64,000 nt of DNA from contig NZ_CP113089.1 of assembly GCF_026625045.1 (NCBI RefSeq), positions 2,170,001 through 2,234,000 of the forward strand, read 5' to 3'. The notes below the pieces were generated by a model. That model saw nothing but the letters and a program-made list of their open reading frames with translations, had not been told where the DNA came from and searched no databases. Both the position numbers and the translations under genes were made by a program. Position 1 is the stretch's first letter; the number at the start of each line of letters is the position of its first letter. Origin of the DNA: Microcella daejeonensis (GTDB lineage: Bacteria > Actinomycetota > Actinomycetes > Actinomycetales > Microbacteriaceae). Shown here one piece after another: positions 8,866 to 19,827 of the stretch.

Positions 8866-10361
8866 TTCTGCGTGCCTGCGTGCACGGCGTCCTTCGCCCG
8901 GGTCGTGGGGATCGGGCCCGTGACGCTGAGCTCGTCCTGCCATTGCTCGACGCCGCGCACCTCGGGCAGGCGGTCGCGGGTGAAGACCGGGTCGCGTCCC
9001 TCTGCGCGCTGCGCGCGATAGTCGCGCAGCAGCTTCAGAGCGACTCCCGAGAGCAGCGCGATAGCGGTGAGGTTGACAAGCGCCATCAGGCCCATCACCT
9101 GGTCGGCCGTCGTCCAGACGAGCGAGGTCGACACGACCGCGCCGATCACCACGGCGGCGATCACGAGAACGCGGTACACCCGGCGAGCAGTCGCGCTGGA
9201 GGTGATGAAGGCCAGGTTGGACTCGCCGTAGTAGTAGTTGCCCAGGATCGAGCTGAACGCGAGGAGGAAGATCACGACGGCGAGCAGGATGCCCGCCCCG
9301 CTGCCGAGCGTCGTGACGATGGCCTGCTGGGTGAGGTCGACGCCGCGCTCGGCGGCCGAGAGGTCGGGGTTCGTCACGAGGATGATGAACGCCGTGATCG
9401 AGCAGATGAGGAAGGTGTCGAAGTAGACGCCGAGGGTCTGCACGAGCCCTTGCTTGACGGGATGGGTCACCGCGGCCGAGGCCCCCGCGTTCGGCGCGGA
9501 ACCGAGCCCGGCTTCGTTCGAGAACATGCCGCGCTGCACGCCGACGAGGATGATCGTGCCGATCGCGCCGCCCGCGACCGAGGACGGGTCGAAGGCGCTT
9601 CCGTAGATCTCGGCGAAGACCCGCGGCACCTCGCCGACGTTGATGCCGACGATCACGAGGCCGATGAGCAGGTAGAGAAGCGCCATCGCGGGGACGATGG
9701 CCTGCGTGACGCTCGCGATGCGCCGGATGCCGCCGAAGATGACGAGCGCCGTGAGCACGGCGAGGGTGCCGGCGACGGCCCACGGGATCCATCCCGGGGC
9801 CTCGGCGCCGACGGCGCCGGTGACGGTCGCCGTGATGGTGTTGGCCTGCACGCTCGAGAAGACGAAGGGGAAGCAGGTGATGAGGAGGACGGCGAAGAGG
9901 ATCCCCATCCAGCGCTGCCCGAGACCCCGCTGCATGTAGTACGCCGGGCCGCCGCGGAAGCCCTCGGAATCCTTCGTCTTGTAGAGCTGGCCGAGGGTGG
10001 ACTCGATGAAGGAGGACGCCCCGCCGATGAAGGCCATCGTCCACATCCAGAAGATCGCGCCCGGGCCGCCCACCGCGAGGGCCGTGGCGACGCCGGCGAT
10101 GTTGCCCACCCCGACCCGGGAGGCGGCGCTGACGGTGAAGGCCCCGAACGCCGAGATCGACTGCGGGCGGCCGTCGGCGTCGGCGGGGGTGCGGTCGGTC
10201 AGCGTGGAGAACATCGCGGGGATCATCCGCAGCTGCACGACCCCGGTGCGCACCGTGAAGTACAGGCCGAGCCCGATCACGACGGGGAGCACCAGCCAGC
10301 TCCAGAGGGTGCCGCCTGCAGCGGCGATGACGGATTCGAGGGAGGCGAGGAGGTCGTCCAT
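8850..10361 (-). CDS. Alanine/glycine:cation symporter (AGCS family)
   Basis: A 503-residue multi-pass membrane transporter that takes up alanine or glycine with sodium or protons. The family signature around GSAPNAGASAAVTHPVKQG and the N-terminal AASRVGVGNIAGVATA and GGPGAIFWMWTMAFIG motifs are clear, with about ten hydrophobic segments. The start at 10361 is chosen because TACTCT sits exactly six bases before the ATG, the spacing seen at many leaderless genes here. An upstream in-frame ATG at about 10390 would lie before that -10 element. The gene is divergent from nusA and occupies the place where rimP is often found. Confidence 0.9.
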   Translation of the reverse strand: MDDLLASLESVIAAAGGTLWSWLVLPVVIGLGLYFTVRTGVVQLRMIPAMFSTLTDRTPADADGRPQSISAFGAFTVSAASRVGVGNIAGVATALAVGGPGAIFWMWTMAFIGGASSFIESTLGQLYKTKDSEGFRGGPAYYMQRGLGQRWMGILFAVLLITCFPFVFSSVQANTITATVTGAVGAEAPGWIPWAVAGTLAVLTALVIFGGIRRIASVTQAIVPAMALLYLLIGLVIVGINVGEVPRVFAEIYGSAFDPSSVAGGAIGTIILVGVQRGMFSNEAGLGSAPNAGASAAVTHPVKQGLVQTLGVYFDTFLICSITAFIILVTNPDLSAAERGVDLTQQAIVTTLGSGAGILLAVVIFLLAFSSILGNYYYGESNLAFITSSATARRVYRVLVIAAVVIGAVVSTSLVWTTADQVMGLMALVNLTAIALLSGVALKLLRDYRAQRAEGRDPVFTRDRLPEVRGVEQWQDELSVTGPIPTTRAKDAVHAGTQKAPRR

Positions 10362-10503
10362 CCGGTCAGAGTAGTCATCCGGCGGCATGGGTGCGCGGCC
10401 TATCACGGGGCAGGGCGCGGAGGTTCTCGGGTACCGTAGGGGGCGACCGACCGCCCTGCGTCAGCGCGGCCGGCGTCGCCAATCGAATAGTGGAGGTACC
10501 GAC

Positions 10504-11499
10504 GTGGACATCGATCTTGCCGTTCTGAGGATGATGGAGCGCGAGCGGGAGATCCCGTTCGACGAGCTGGTGGCCATCATCGAGCAGGCCATCCTCACCG
10601 CGTACCTCAAGCACACCGATCAGTCCGACGAGCGCGGCACCGACGCCCCGCAGCCCCGCGTCGAGCTCGACCGCAAGACGGGCCACGTCACGGTGTACGC
10701 GCCCGAGTTCGACGAGGAGGGTGTGCTGATCGGGGAGGCCCCCGACAGCCCCGACGACTTCGGCCGCATCGCCGCCTTCGCCGCGAAGCAGGTCATCAAC
10801 CAGCGCCTGCGCGACATCGGCGACGACAAGGTGCTCGGCGAGTTCAAGGGGCGCGAGGGCGACATCATCGCCGGCGTCATCCAGCAGGGGCCGAACCCGC
10901 GCATGATCCACATCGACCTCGGGTCGATCGAGGCGATCCTGCCGCCGGAGGAGCAGGTGCCGGGCGAGGACTACGCCCACGGACGGCGCATCCGTGTCTA
11001 CGTCACGAGCGTGTCGAAGGGCATGAAGGGCCCGTCGATCACCGTGAGCCGCACCCACCCCTCCCTGGTGCGCAAGCTCTTCGCCCTCGAGGTGCCCGAG
11101 ATCGCGAACGGCACCGTCGAGATCACCTCCCTCGCCCGCGAGGCCGGTCACCGCACCAAGATCGCGGTGCGGTCCACCGTTCCGGGCGTCAACGCCAAGG
11201 GAGCCTGCATCGGCGAGCTCGGTCAGCGCGTGCGCGCGGTGACGAACGAGCTCGGCAACGAAAAGATCGACATCGTCGACTTCAGCGATGACCTGGCGAC
11301 CTTCGTCAAGCAGGCGCTCTCGCCCGCGAAGGTCACCGACGCCTTCGTCATCGACCCCGCCACGAAGGCGGTGCGCGCTCTCGTCCCCGACTACCAGCTC
11401 TCGCTCGCGATCGGCAAGGAGGGGCAGAACGCCCGCCTCGCTGCGAAACTCACCGGGGCCCGGATCGATATTCAGCCCGACTCCGTCATGGAGGACTGA
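10504..11499 (+). CDS. nusA: Transcription termination/antitermination factor NusA
   Basis: A 331-residue RNA polymerase-binding factor. The N-terminal domain (residues 1 to about 125) is followed by an S1 domain (about 125-200, GREGDIIAGVIQQG) and two KH domains (about 205-325) ending IDIQPDSVMED. There is no C-terminal acidic repeat, which is usual in actinobacteria. The start is GTG with GGAGG about nine bases upstream. It leads the nusA-ylxR-infB-rbfA block. The usual first gene, rimP, is absent immediately upstream. Confidence 0.96.
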   Translation: MDIDLAVLRMMEREREIPFDELVAIIEQAILTAYLKHTDQSDERGTDAPQPRVELDRKTGHVTVYAPEFDEEGVLIGEAPDSPDDFGRIAAFAAKQVINQRLRDIGDDKVLGEFKGREGDIIAGVIQQGPNPRMIHIDLGSIEAILPPEEQVPGEDYAHGRRIRVYVTSVSKGMKGPSITVSRTHPSLVRKLFALEVPEIANGTVEITSLAREAGHRTKIAVRSTVPGVNAKGACIGELGQRVRAVTNELGNEKIDIVDFSDDLATFVKQALSPAKVTDAFVIDPATKAVRALVPDYQLSLAIGKEGQNARLAAKLTGARIDIQPDSVMED

Positions 11500-11554
11500 G
11501 CAGCTCGCACCCGCGACACGCCCATCATGAGCATCCCGACACCGAGGGGGTAGG

Positions 11555-11842
11555 ATGGAACCCGTCAGAACGTGCATCGGCTGCCGTCGGCGTGCGCCAC
11601 AGGGCTCTCTCACGAGGGTCGTGGCCCGCGGCGAGACGGCCGTGCCGGATTCCTCGCCCCGGTCGCCGGGTCGAGGGGCGTGGGTGCATGCCACCCGCGA
11701 CTGCATCGAGACCGCGATGTCGCGCCGGGCCTTCGGGCGGGCGCTGCGCGTCGCGGGTCCGCTCGATGCGGCCCCGGTTCTGGCAGTGATCGGATCCGCC
11801 GGATCCCCGAGAGAACAGGCTGATCGGCCAATGGACAACTAA
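11555..11842 (+). CDS. YlxR family (DUF448) RNA-binding protein
   Basis: A 95-residue small protein of the YlxR family, normally encoded between nusA and infB, as here. The N-terminal RTCIGCRRR motif and the GRGAWVH motif are diagnostic. The C-terminal ARRAF-like region reads SRRAFGRALR. Structures of family members show a basic RNA-binding fold. The exact role is not settled in actinobacteria. GAGGGGG upstream supports the ATG. The gap to nusA is 55 bases, so co-transcription is likely. Confidence 0.92.
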   Translation: MEPVRTCIGCRRRAPQGSLTRVVARGETAVPDSSPRSPGRGAWVHATRDCIETAMSRRAFGRALRVAGPLDAAPVLAVIGSAGSPREQADRPMDN

Positions 11843-11921
11843 TGAGCGGCTCGAAATGAGACCCGTCCACTACTAGTGGTCCGCCCCTGCCTGGGAGCGG
11901 ATCCCAGACAGGAGATAAGAA

Positions 11922-14606
<2,685 letters not shown>

Positions 14607-14620
14607 TCGACGCCGGTTCC

Positions 14621-14648
14621 GCGGCCCCCGTCGTTCGACGGGGGCCGC
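14621..14648 (+). terminator. Perfect 13-bp hairpin between infB and rbfA
   Basis: GCGGCCCCCGTCG (14621-14633) pairs perfectly with CGACGGGGGCCGC (14636-14648). It begins 15 bases after the infB stop and has no T-run. It may attenuate or process the message rather than end it, because rbfA follows after 26 bases with no clear promoter. Confidence 0.5.
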
Positions 14649-14674
14649 TCTCCTCCCCAGTGAAGGGAACGACC

Positions 14675-15115
14675 ATGGGTGAGAGCCCTCGCGTGCGGAA
14701 GGTCGCCGACCGCATCAAGGAGATCGTCGCCAAGCGGCTGGAGCGCGGCATCCGCGATCCCCGCATGGGCTTCGCCACGATCACCGACGTGCAGGTGACC
14801 GGCGATCTGCAGCACGCCAGCATCTTCTACACCGTCTACGGCTCCGACGAGGAGCGCGCCGACACGGCCGCGGCCCTCAAGGCGGCCACGGGCATGCTGC
14901 GCACCGAGGTGGGGCGCAATCTCAACACGCGCCTGACCCCCTCGCTCGAGTTCATCCTCGACGGGGTGCCCGAGAACGCGATGGCGATCGACGCGCTGCT
15001 GCGCGAGGCCCGTGAGCGGGATGCCCGCACGCTGGCCGAGGCGGAGGCCGCGGAGTACGCGGGCGACCCCGACCCCTACGTCAAGCCGCGCGAGCTCGGC
15101 GACGACGAGGACTGA
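14675..15115 (+). CDS. rbfA: 30S ribosome-binding factor A
   Basis: A 146-residue KH-fold protein for late 30S subunit maturation. Typical motifs are RVRKVADRIKEIVA at the N-terminus, the RDPRMGFATITDVQVTGDL strand-helix region and TRLTPSLEFILDG. It has an acidic C-terminal tail. The ATG at 14675 has GAAGGGA upstream. A GTG 15 bases earlier is in frame but would leave no room for the ribosome binding site. It is last in the nusA block and is followed by a strong terminator. truB, often next, is not here. Confidence 0.95.
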   Translation: MGESPRVRKVADRIKEIVAKRLERGIRDPRMGFATITDVQVTGDLQHASIFYTVYGSDEERADTAAALKAATGMLRTEVGRNLNTRLTPSLEFILDGVPENAMAIDALLREARERDARTLAEAEAAEYAGDPDPYVKPRELGDDED

Positions 15116-15122
15116 TCACGCA

Positions 15123-15170
15123 CGAGCAGCGCCCCCGATACGGCGAAGGCCGCGCCGGGGGCGCTGCTCG
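15123..15170 (+). terminator. Terminator after rbfA
   Basis: A 14-bp perfect stem, 15123-15136 with 15157-15170, plus one inner G-C pair, starts seven bases after the rbfA stop. TTG follows. Confidence 0.7.
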
Positions 15171-15222
15171 TTGCGCCGTGGCGGAGCGTTTCGCGCGCCG
15201 GCGGCCGCCGGCCCGAGCGCGA

Positions 15223-15399
15223 CTACTCGGTGAAGATCTCGACCTGACCGCCGCCGATGACGAGCGAGACGATGCTGATCGCGACGGCGCCGCCGGTGAT
15301 GAGCACGGCGATGAGCCCGAGCACGCCGAGCAGCGCGCCCTCGACCTTGCCGAGCTTCTGCGTCGACTCCGACGGGGTGGGGGAGGTGGGGAGCGTCAT
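15223..15399 (-). CDS. Small single-helix membrane protein of unknown function
   Basis: A 58-residue protein with a polar N-terminus (MTLPTSPTPSESTQKLGKVE), one long hydrophobic helix (about residues 24-48) and a short tail ending EIFTE. AGGAG about nine bases upstream supports the ATG at 15399. I do not recognise the family. It lies downstream of mutY on the same strand, 129 bases away, so co-expression is possible. Confidence 0.6.
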   Translation of the reverse strand: MTLPTSPTPSESTQKLGKVEGALLGVLGLIAVLITGGAVAISIVSLVIGGGQVEIFTE

Positions 15400-15528
15400 C
15401 GCGGGTCTCCTCGTGCGGTGCGGCCCTCGGAGCGAGGGCGAGAACGGTGGGCGGCCGCGGACGGCCTCTGCACAGCATCCTGACACGGATGCGTCTGCGC
15501 GACGGCCGGGAGGCGATCGCGTCGGCTG

Positions 15529-16422
15529 TCAGGAGCCGGGGAGCCGGTAGCCCTCCTCGGCCGAGCCGAGCGCGAGCCCGTCGCGCAGCAGACCTGCGAG
15601 AGCCCGTTCGCGCTGCACGGCGTCGGGCCAGAGCGCCTCGACGACCTCGGCGGGCACGGGGGTGTCGGACTGCCGCAGCTCGCGCATGATCAGCCCGCGC
15701 ACCTGGCGGTCGCTGCCCTCGAACTTCGCCTGGCGCGGGGCGGCCGGGCCGTCGTAGGCCGGGTAGCCCGCGGAGCGCCAGGCGCAGAGGTGCGCGATCG
15801 GGCAGGCCTCGCAGCGCGGGGCGCGGGCGGTGCAGACCGTCTGCCCGAGCTCCATGGTGCCGCCGTTGAGGGCGCGGGCGCGCTCCGGGTCGGCGGGCAG
15901 CAGGGCCTCCATGGCCGCGAGGTCGACGCGGGTGCGCGCGGGGCCGGCCTCGCCGAGACCGTTCACCGCGCGGGCGATGACCCGGCGGGTGTTCACGTCG
16001 ACGACGGGCGCGCGCACCCCGTAGGCGAAGCTCGCGACGGCGCGGGCGGTGTAGTCGCCGATTCCGGGGAGGGCGAGCAGGGCATCCACCTCGCGGGGCA
16101 CCACGCCATCGTGGCGCTCGCTGATGGCGACGGCGGCCGCGTGCAGGGCGAGGGCCCGGCGGGGGTAGCCGAGACGGTCCCACGCGCGCACGGCCTCGGC
16201 GGGGGAGTCGGCGGCGAGCGCGTCGGGCGTCGGCCACCGCTCGAGCCACTGCGCGAGGCGCGGGATGACGCGCGCGACGGGGGTCTGCTGCAGCATGATC
16301 TCGCTCACGAGCGTGCCCCACGCCGGGAATCCCGGCTCGCGCCACGGCAGCGGTCTCGCGGCCTCGTCGAACCAGTCGATCACCGCCTGCGCGAGGGCTG
16401 ACAGACGATCGGCGGGCTCCAC
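15529..16422 (-). CDS. mutY: A/G-specific adenine DNA glycosylase
   Basis: A 297-residue base-excision repair enzyme that removes adenine opposite 8-oxoguanine. The HhH-GPD fold is clear: Glu41 in EIMLQQTPV, the hairpin LPGIGDYTARAV at 118-129 and catalytic Asp142 in VDVNTRRV. The iron-sulfur ligands are Cys197, Cys204, Cys207 and Cys213 (C-x6-C-x2-C-x5-C). The C-terminal NUDIX-like domain of E. coli MutY is reduced to about 60 residues. The GTG start has TAGGCT six bases upstream. It shares a mirror-symmetric promoter with the divergent kinase at 16445. Confidence 0.94.
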   Translation of the reverse strand: MEPADRLSALAQAVIDWFDEAARPLPWREPGFPAWGTLVSEIMLQQTPVARVIPRLAQWLERWPTPDALAADSPAEAVRAWDRLGYPRRALALHAAAVAISERHDGVVPREVDALLALPGIGDYTARAVASFAYGVRAPVVDVNTRRVIARAVNGLGEAGPARTRVDLAAMEALLPADPERARALNGGTMELGQTVCTARAPRCEACPIAHLCAWRSAGYPAYDGPAAPRQAKFEGSDRQVRGLIMRELRQSDTPVPAEVVEALWPDAVQRERALAGLLRDGLALGSAEEGYRLPGS

Positions 16423-16428
16423 GGTGCC

Positions 16429-16438
16429 AGCCTAGGGT
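16429..16438. promoter_or_regulatory. Mirror-symmetric divergent leaderless promoter
   Basis: AGCCTAGGGT reads as TAGGGT on the plus strand and TAGGCT on the minus strand. Each is exactly six bases from its start codon, ATG at 16445 and GTG at 16422. One palindromic core, CCTAGG, therefore seems to provide the -10 element for both genes. Confidence 0.6.
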
Positions 16439-16444
16439 GGTCGC

Positions 16445-17143
16445 ATGAGCGAGAACCCCGCCGCCGAACCGGTCTCCGACGCCGACGCGACGCCGCTGCC
16501 GGATGCCCGCCTCACCCTCCTCGACGCGCTCAGCACCGAACTGCTCGCCCTGCACCCGCGCGGCCGCATCATCGTCGCGATCGACGGCGTCGACGGCGCG
16601 GGAAAGACCCGGTTCGCCGACGGCTGGGCGCCCGTGCTGCGAGCGCGCGGCGCCGCGGTCGTGCGCGCCTCGATCGACGGGTTCCACCAGCCGCGCAGCG
16701 CGCGGTACGCGCGCGGACGCGAGTCGGCGGAGGGCTACTACCGCGACTCGTTCGACCTCGGGGCGCTCCGGGCTCGGCTCGTCGAGCCGTTCCGCTCGGG
16801 GGCGGAAGAGGTCGAGACCGCCGTGTTCGACCATGAGAGCGATTCCGCTGTCGACGAGCGCGAGAGCGGCATCCCGCGCGATGCGGTGCTGCTGCTGGAC
16901 GGGATCTTCCTGCACCGGCCCGAGCTGAGGACGCTCTGGCACTGGACGATCTGGCTCGACGTGCCGCCGGAGGTGCGCGACGCCCGGCTGCGGGCGCGCG
17001 ACGGCGAGCACTCGGTGGCGCCGCGCTACACCGAGGGGCAGTACCTGTACGAGAAGGAGGCGAACCCGCGGCGGGCCGCCTCGGTCATCATCGACAACGC
17101 CGACCCGGCGAGCCCGCGGCGCCTCTTCGACGACTTTTGCTGA
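16445..17143 (+). CDS. Uridine kinase-like P-loop phosphotransferase
   Basis: A 232-residue nucleoside kinase-like protein. The Walker A motif GVDGAGKT is at 48-55. It is followed by the SIDGFHQPR segment typical of uridine kinase-like proteins in actinobacteria and by LLLDGIFLHRPEL in the Walker B region. The lid region carries RDxxRDG-like arginines (DARLRARDGE). It probably phosphorylates a nucleoside or a related small molecule. Substrate cannot be read from the sequence. Transcription would be leaderless from the shared divergent promoter with mutY. Confidence 0.8.
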   Translation: MSENPAAEPVSDADATPLPDARLTLLDALSTELLALHPRGRIIVAIDGVDGAGKTRFADGWAPVLRARGAAVVRASIDGFHQPRSARYARGRESAEGYYRDSFDLGALRARLVEPFRSGAEEVETAVFDHESDSAVDERESGIPRDAVLLLDGIFLHRPELRTLWHWTIWLDVPPEVRDARLRARDGEHSVAPRYTEGQYLYEKEANPRRAASVIIDNADPASPRRLFDDFC

Positions 17144-17243
17144 GCGCCCGGGAGCGCCTCGCCGCGGACCGGCGGCTGAGCGCGCGGTGGGAGGCGCACC
17201 GCGACCGCACCGCACTCCCAGCACTCGCCCCTAGCCTGGCGCG

Positions 17244-18707
17244 ATGCGCGTACTGGTCACGGGAGCTACGGGGTACATCGGCGGGCGGCTCGTCCCTCGC
17301 CTCATCGAGGCGGGCCACGACGTGCGGGTCTTCGTGCGCGACGCGGCACGGCTGCGCGAGGTGCCGTGGGGCGACGAGGTCGAGGTGGCGCAGGGCGATC
17401 TGCAGCACGCCGACGACGTGCGCGCCGCGGTCGAGGGCATCGAGGTCGTCTACTACCTCGTGCACTCGATGGCGTCGAGCGGCGACTTCGAGCGCACCGA
17501 GCAGGTGATCGCCCGCACGGTCGCCGACGCCGCGAAGGCCGCGGGCGTGCGCCGCATCGTCTACCTGGGCGGCCTGCACCCCGACGGCCCGCTCTCGCGC
17601 CACCTGCGCAGCCGCAAGGAGGTCGGCGACATCCTGCTCAGCTCGGGAGTGCCCACGGTCGCCCTGCAGGCGGGCGTCGTCATCGGCTCGGGCTCGGCGA
17701 GCTTCGAGATGATCCGCCACCTGACCGAGGTGCTGCCGTACATGCCCGCGCCGAAGTGGGTGCGAAACTTCATCCAGCCGATCGCCGTGCGCGACGTGCT
17801 GCACTACCTGATCGAATCGGCCGAGCTGCCCGACGACGTCAACCGCACCTTCGACATCGGCGGCCCCGACGTGCTGCGCTACGGGCAGATGATGAACGGC
17901 TACGCCCTCGAGGCCGGGCTCAAGCAGCGCCCCATCGCGAGCCTGCCGGTGCTCACGCCGTACCTGGCCAGCCAGTGGGTCAACCTCGTCACGCCCATCC
18001 CGCGCTCGCTCGCCGTGCCGATCATCTCGAGCCTGCAGTACGACGCCGTGGCGCGCGAGCACGACATCGACGCCGTCATCGCGCCGCCCGAGGGCGGGCT
18101 CACCGGCTACCGCACCTCGGTGCGCTACGCCCTCGCCAAGATGCGCGAGGGCGAGGTCGAGACGAGCTGGCGCAATGCGGCGGTGCAGGGCGCCCCGAGC
18201 GACCTGCTGCCGAGCGACCCCGACTGGAGCGGGCACACCGTCTTCACCGACCTCAAGACGATCGACTCCTCGGCGCCCCCCGAGGCCCTGTGGCGCGTCG
18301 TCGAGGGCATCGGCGGCGACAACGGCTGGTACTCGTGGCCCGTGGCATGGGCTGCGCGCGGCTGGCTCGACAAGCTCGTCGGCGGCGTGGGGCTGCGCCG
18401 GGGCCGTCGTGATCCCGAGCGGCTCGCGCCGGGCGACGCCCTCGACTGGTGGCGCGTGGAGACGATCGACCGCGGCCGGTTCCTGCGCCTGCGCGCCGAG
18501 ATGAAGGTGCCGGGCCGCGCGTGGCTCGAGTTCTCCGTCGAGCCCCGCCCCGGGGGCGGCTCGCGGCTCGTGCAGCGCGCGATCTTCTTCCCCTCCGGGC
18601 TCGGGGGCCGCCTGTACTGGACCTCGATCCTGCCGTTCCATGGCGTGATCTTCCAAGGCATGGCAAGCTCGATGGCGAAGACCGCGGTATCGGGCCGAGC
18701 CCGCTGA
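17244..18707 (+). CDS. NAD(P)-binding SDR-type protein fused to DUF2867
   Basis: A 487-residue two-domain protein. Residues 1 to about 290 form an atypical short-chain dehydrogenase-like Rossmann domain with GATGYIGG at 7-14. Residues about 320-480 match the DUF2867 region (GWYSWP, WWRVE, the C-terminal LPFHGVIFQGM). This two-domain form is common in actinobacteria and is annotated as an NAD-dependent epimerase-like protein of unknown substrate. The ATG has TAGCCT exactly six bases upstream, predicting a leaderless message. Confidence 0.82.
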   Translation: MRVLVTGATGYIGGRLVPRLIEAGHDVRVFVRDAARLREVPWGDEVEVAQGDLQHADDVRAAVEGIEVVYYLVHSMASSGDFERTEQVIARTVADAAKAAGVRRIVYLGGLHPDGPLSRHLRSRKEVGDILLSSGVPTVALQAGVVIGSGSASFEMIRHLTEVLPYMPAPKWVRNFIQPIAVRDVLHYLIESAELPDDVNRTFDIGGPDVLRYGQMMNGYALEAGLKQRPIASLPVLTPYLASQWVNLVTPIPRSLAVPIISSLQYDAVAREHDIDAVIAPPEGGLTGYRTSVRYALAKMREGEVETSWRNAAVQGAPSDLLPSDPDWSGHTVFTDLKTIDSSAPPEALWRVVEGIGGDNGWYSWPVAWAARGWLDKLVGGVGLRRGRRDPERLAPGDALDWWRVETIDRGRFLRLRAEMKVPGRAWLEFSVEPRPGGGSRLVQRAIFFPSGLGGRLYWTSILPFHGVIFQGMASSMAKTAVSGRAR

Positions 18708-18721
18708 GCCGCGACGATCCT

Positions 18722-18735
18722 GTGCCGATCGGCAC
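18722..18735. promoter_or_regulatory. Perfect 14-bp palindrome upstream of the CAP-domain gene
   Basis: GTGCCGATCGGCAC is a perfect palindrome 30 bases before the start codon at 18766. It is a candidate operator or the stem of a small leader hairpin, and no regulator is identified. Confidence 0.35.
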
Positions 18736-18765
18736 CGACCGTTCTCCGGGGGGAGAAGAACGACC

Positions 18766-19761
18766 ATGACGGATGCCCGTCCCGCGCTCGCGCGCGCCCT
18801 CGCCGCCCTGACCCTGCTCGTCACGCTGCTCGCCGGCCTCGTGCTCGCCGGCCCCGCTGCGCCGGCCCACGCCGATGAGTCGGGCGTCATCGCGGCCCGC
18901 CTCAACGAGGCCCGCGCGGCCAACGGCCTCGGCGCGCTGCGGCGCAACGGCTCGCTCGATGCCGTCGCCGCCGCCTGGGCCGCGCAGATGGCGGCGAGCG
19001 GCACGCTCGCGCACAATCCGAACTACAGCACCCAGATCCCGGGCGGCTGGAGCCGCGTGGGCGAGAACGTCGCCCAGGGCTACCCCTCGGGCTCGGCCAT
19101 GCACGACGGCTGGTGGAACTCCTCCGGCCACCGCGCGAACATGCTGGGCGCCTACACCGACGTCGGCATCGCCTTCCTCAGCGCGGGCGGCACCACCTGG
19201 GGCGTGCAGGTCTTCGCCGCCTACGGGGCGCTCCCGGCCGCCCCGGCCCCGGGGGCGGCTCCGGCTCCCGGCTCCGGTTCCGGCCCCGGCGGCTCGTCAT
19301 CGGGTGCATCGCGCGCGGCCGCCGACGCCGCCGCCACGGAGGCCGCGCGCGTCGCGGCGGAGGCCGAGGCCGCCGCGGCGGCGGAAGCCGCGCGCATCGC
19401 CGAGGAGGAGCGCGTGCGCGCCGAGGAGCTCGCGGCCGCGCAGGCCGCCGAGGAGACCCGCATCGCGCGGACCCGCGAGGCGCTCGCCGCGCAGCAGCAG
19501 GAGCAGGAGGAGGCCGCGGCGGTCGCCGCCCGCACCTCGAGCGGCGGGCCCGTGGACCCGAGCGGGGCCGACCCGGTCGCCGCCTCCGCGGTGGGCGCCC
19601 TCGAGGGCGTGCGGGTCGACGCCGGTGCGGTGCTCGCGGCGCTCGCGGGTCTCGCCGCGCTCGTCGGGGGCGGGATGCTCGTGCCGGGCATCCGTCGTCG
19701 CATGATCGGTCTCGCGCGACGCGCCGAACCCGCGAAGGCGTTTCAGGTCACAGAACGGTAA
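18766..19761 (+). CDS. Secreted CAP/SCP-domain protein with coiled-coil and membrane anchor
   Basis: A 331-residue exported protein. A signal peptide (residues 1 to about 36, ending AHA) precedes a CAP domain (about 40-160) with LAHNPNYST, RVGENVAQG and SSGHRANML. These hold the His and Glu residues of the CAP cavity. A Pro/Gly linker leads to an Ala/Glu-rich helix (about 185-255), then a C-terminal hydrophobic segment (about 288-308) with a basic tail, so the protein is probably anchored at the cell surface. CAP proteins have varied extracellular roles, and the function here is unknown. A GGGGAGAA ribosome binding site supports the ATG. Confidence 0.85.
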   Translation: MTDARPALARALAALTLLVTLLAGLVLAGPAAPAHADESGVIAARLNEARAANGLGALRRNGSLDAVAAAWAAQMAASGTLAHNPNYSTQIPGGWSRVGENVAQGYPSGSAMHDGWWNSSGHRANMLGAYTDVGIAFLSAGGTTWGVQVFAAYGALPAAPAPGAAPAPGSGSGPGGSSSGASRAAADAAATEAARVAAEAEAAAAAEAARIAEEERVRAEELAAAQAAEETRIARTREALAAQQQEQEEAAAVAARTSSGGPVDPSGADPVAASAVGALEGVRVDAGAVLAALAGLAALVGGGMLVPGIRRRMIGLARRAEPAKAFQVTER

Positions 19762-19827
19762 CGCCGTGGGCTAGGGTGACGGAACCCGCACCGTCGCGGG
19801 CACCCCGACCCTCATGGGAGCGTGCCG

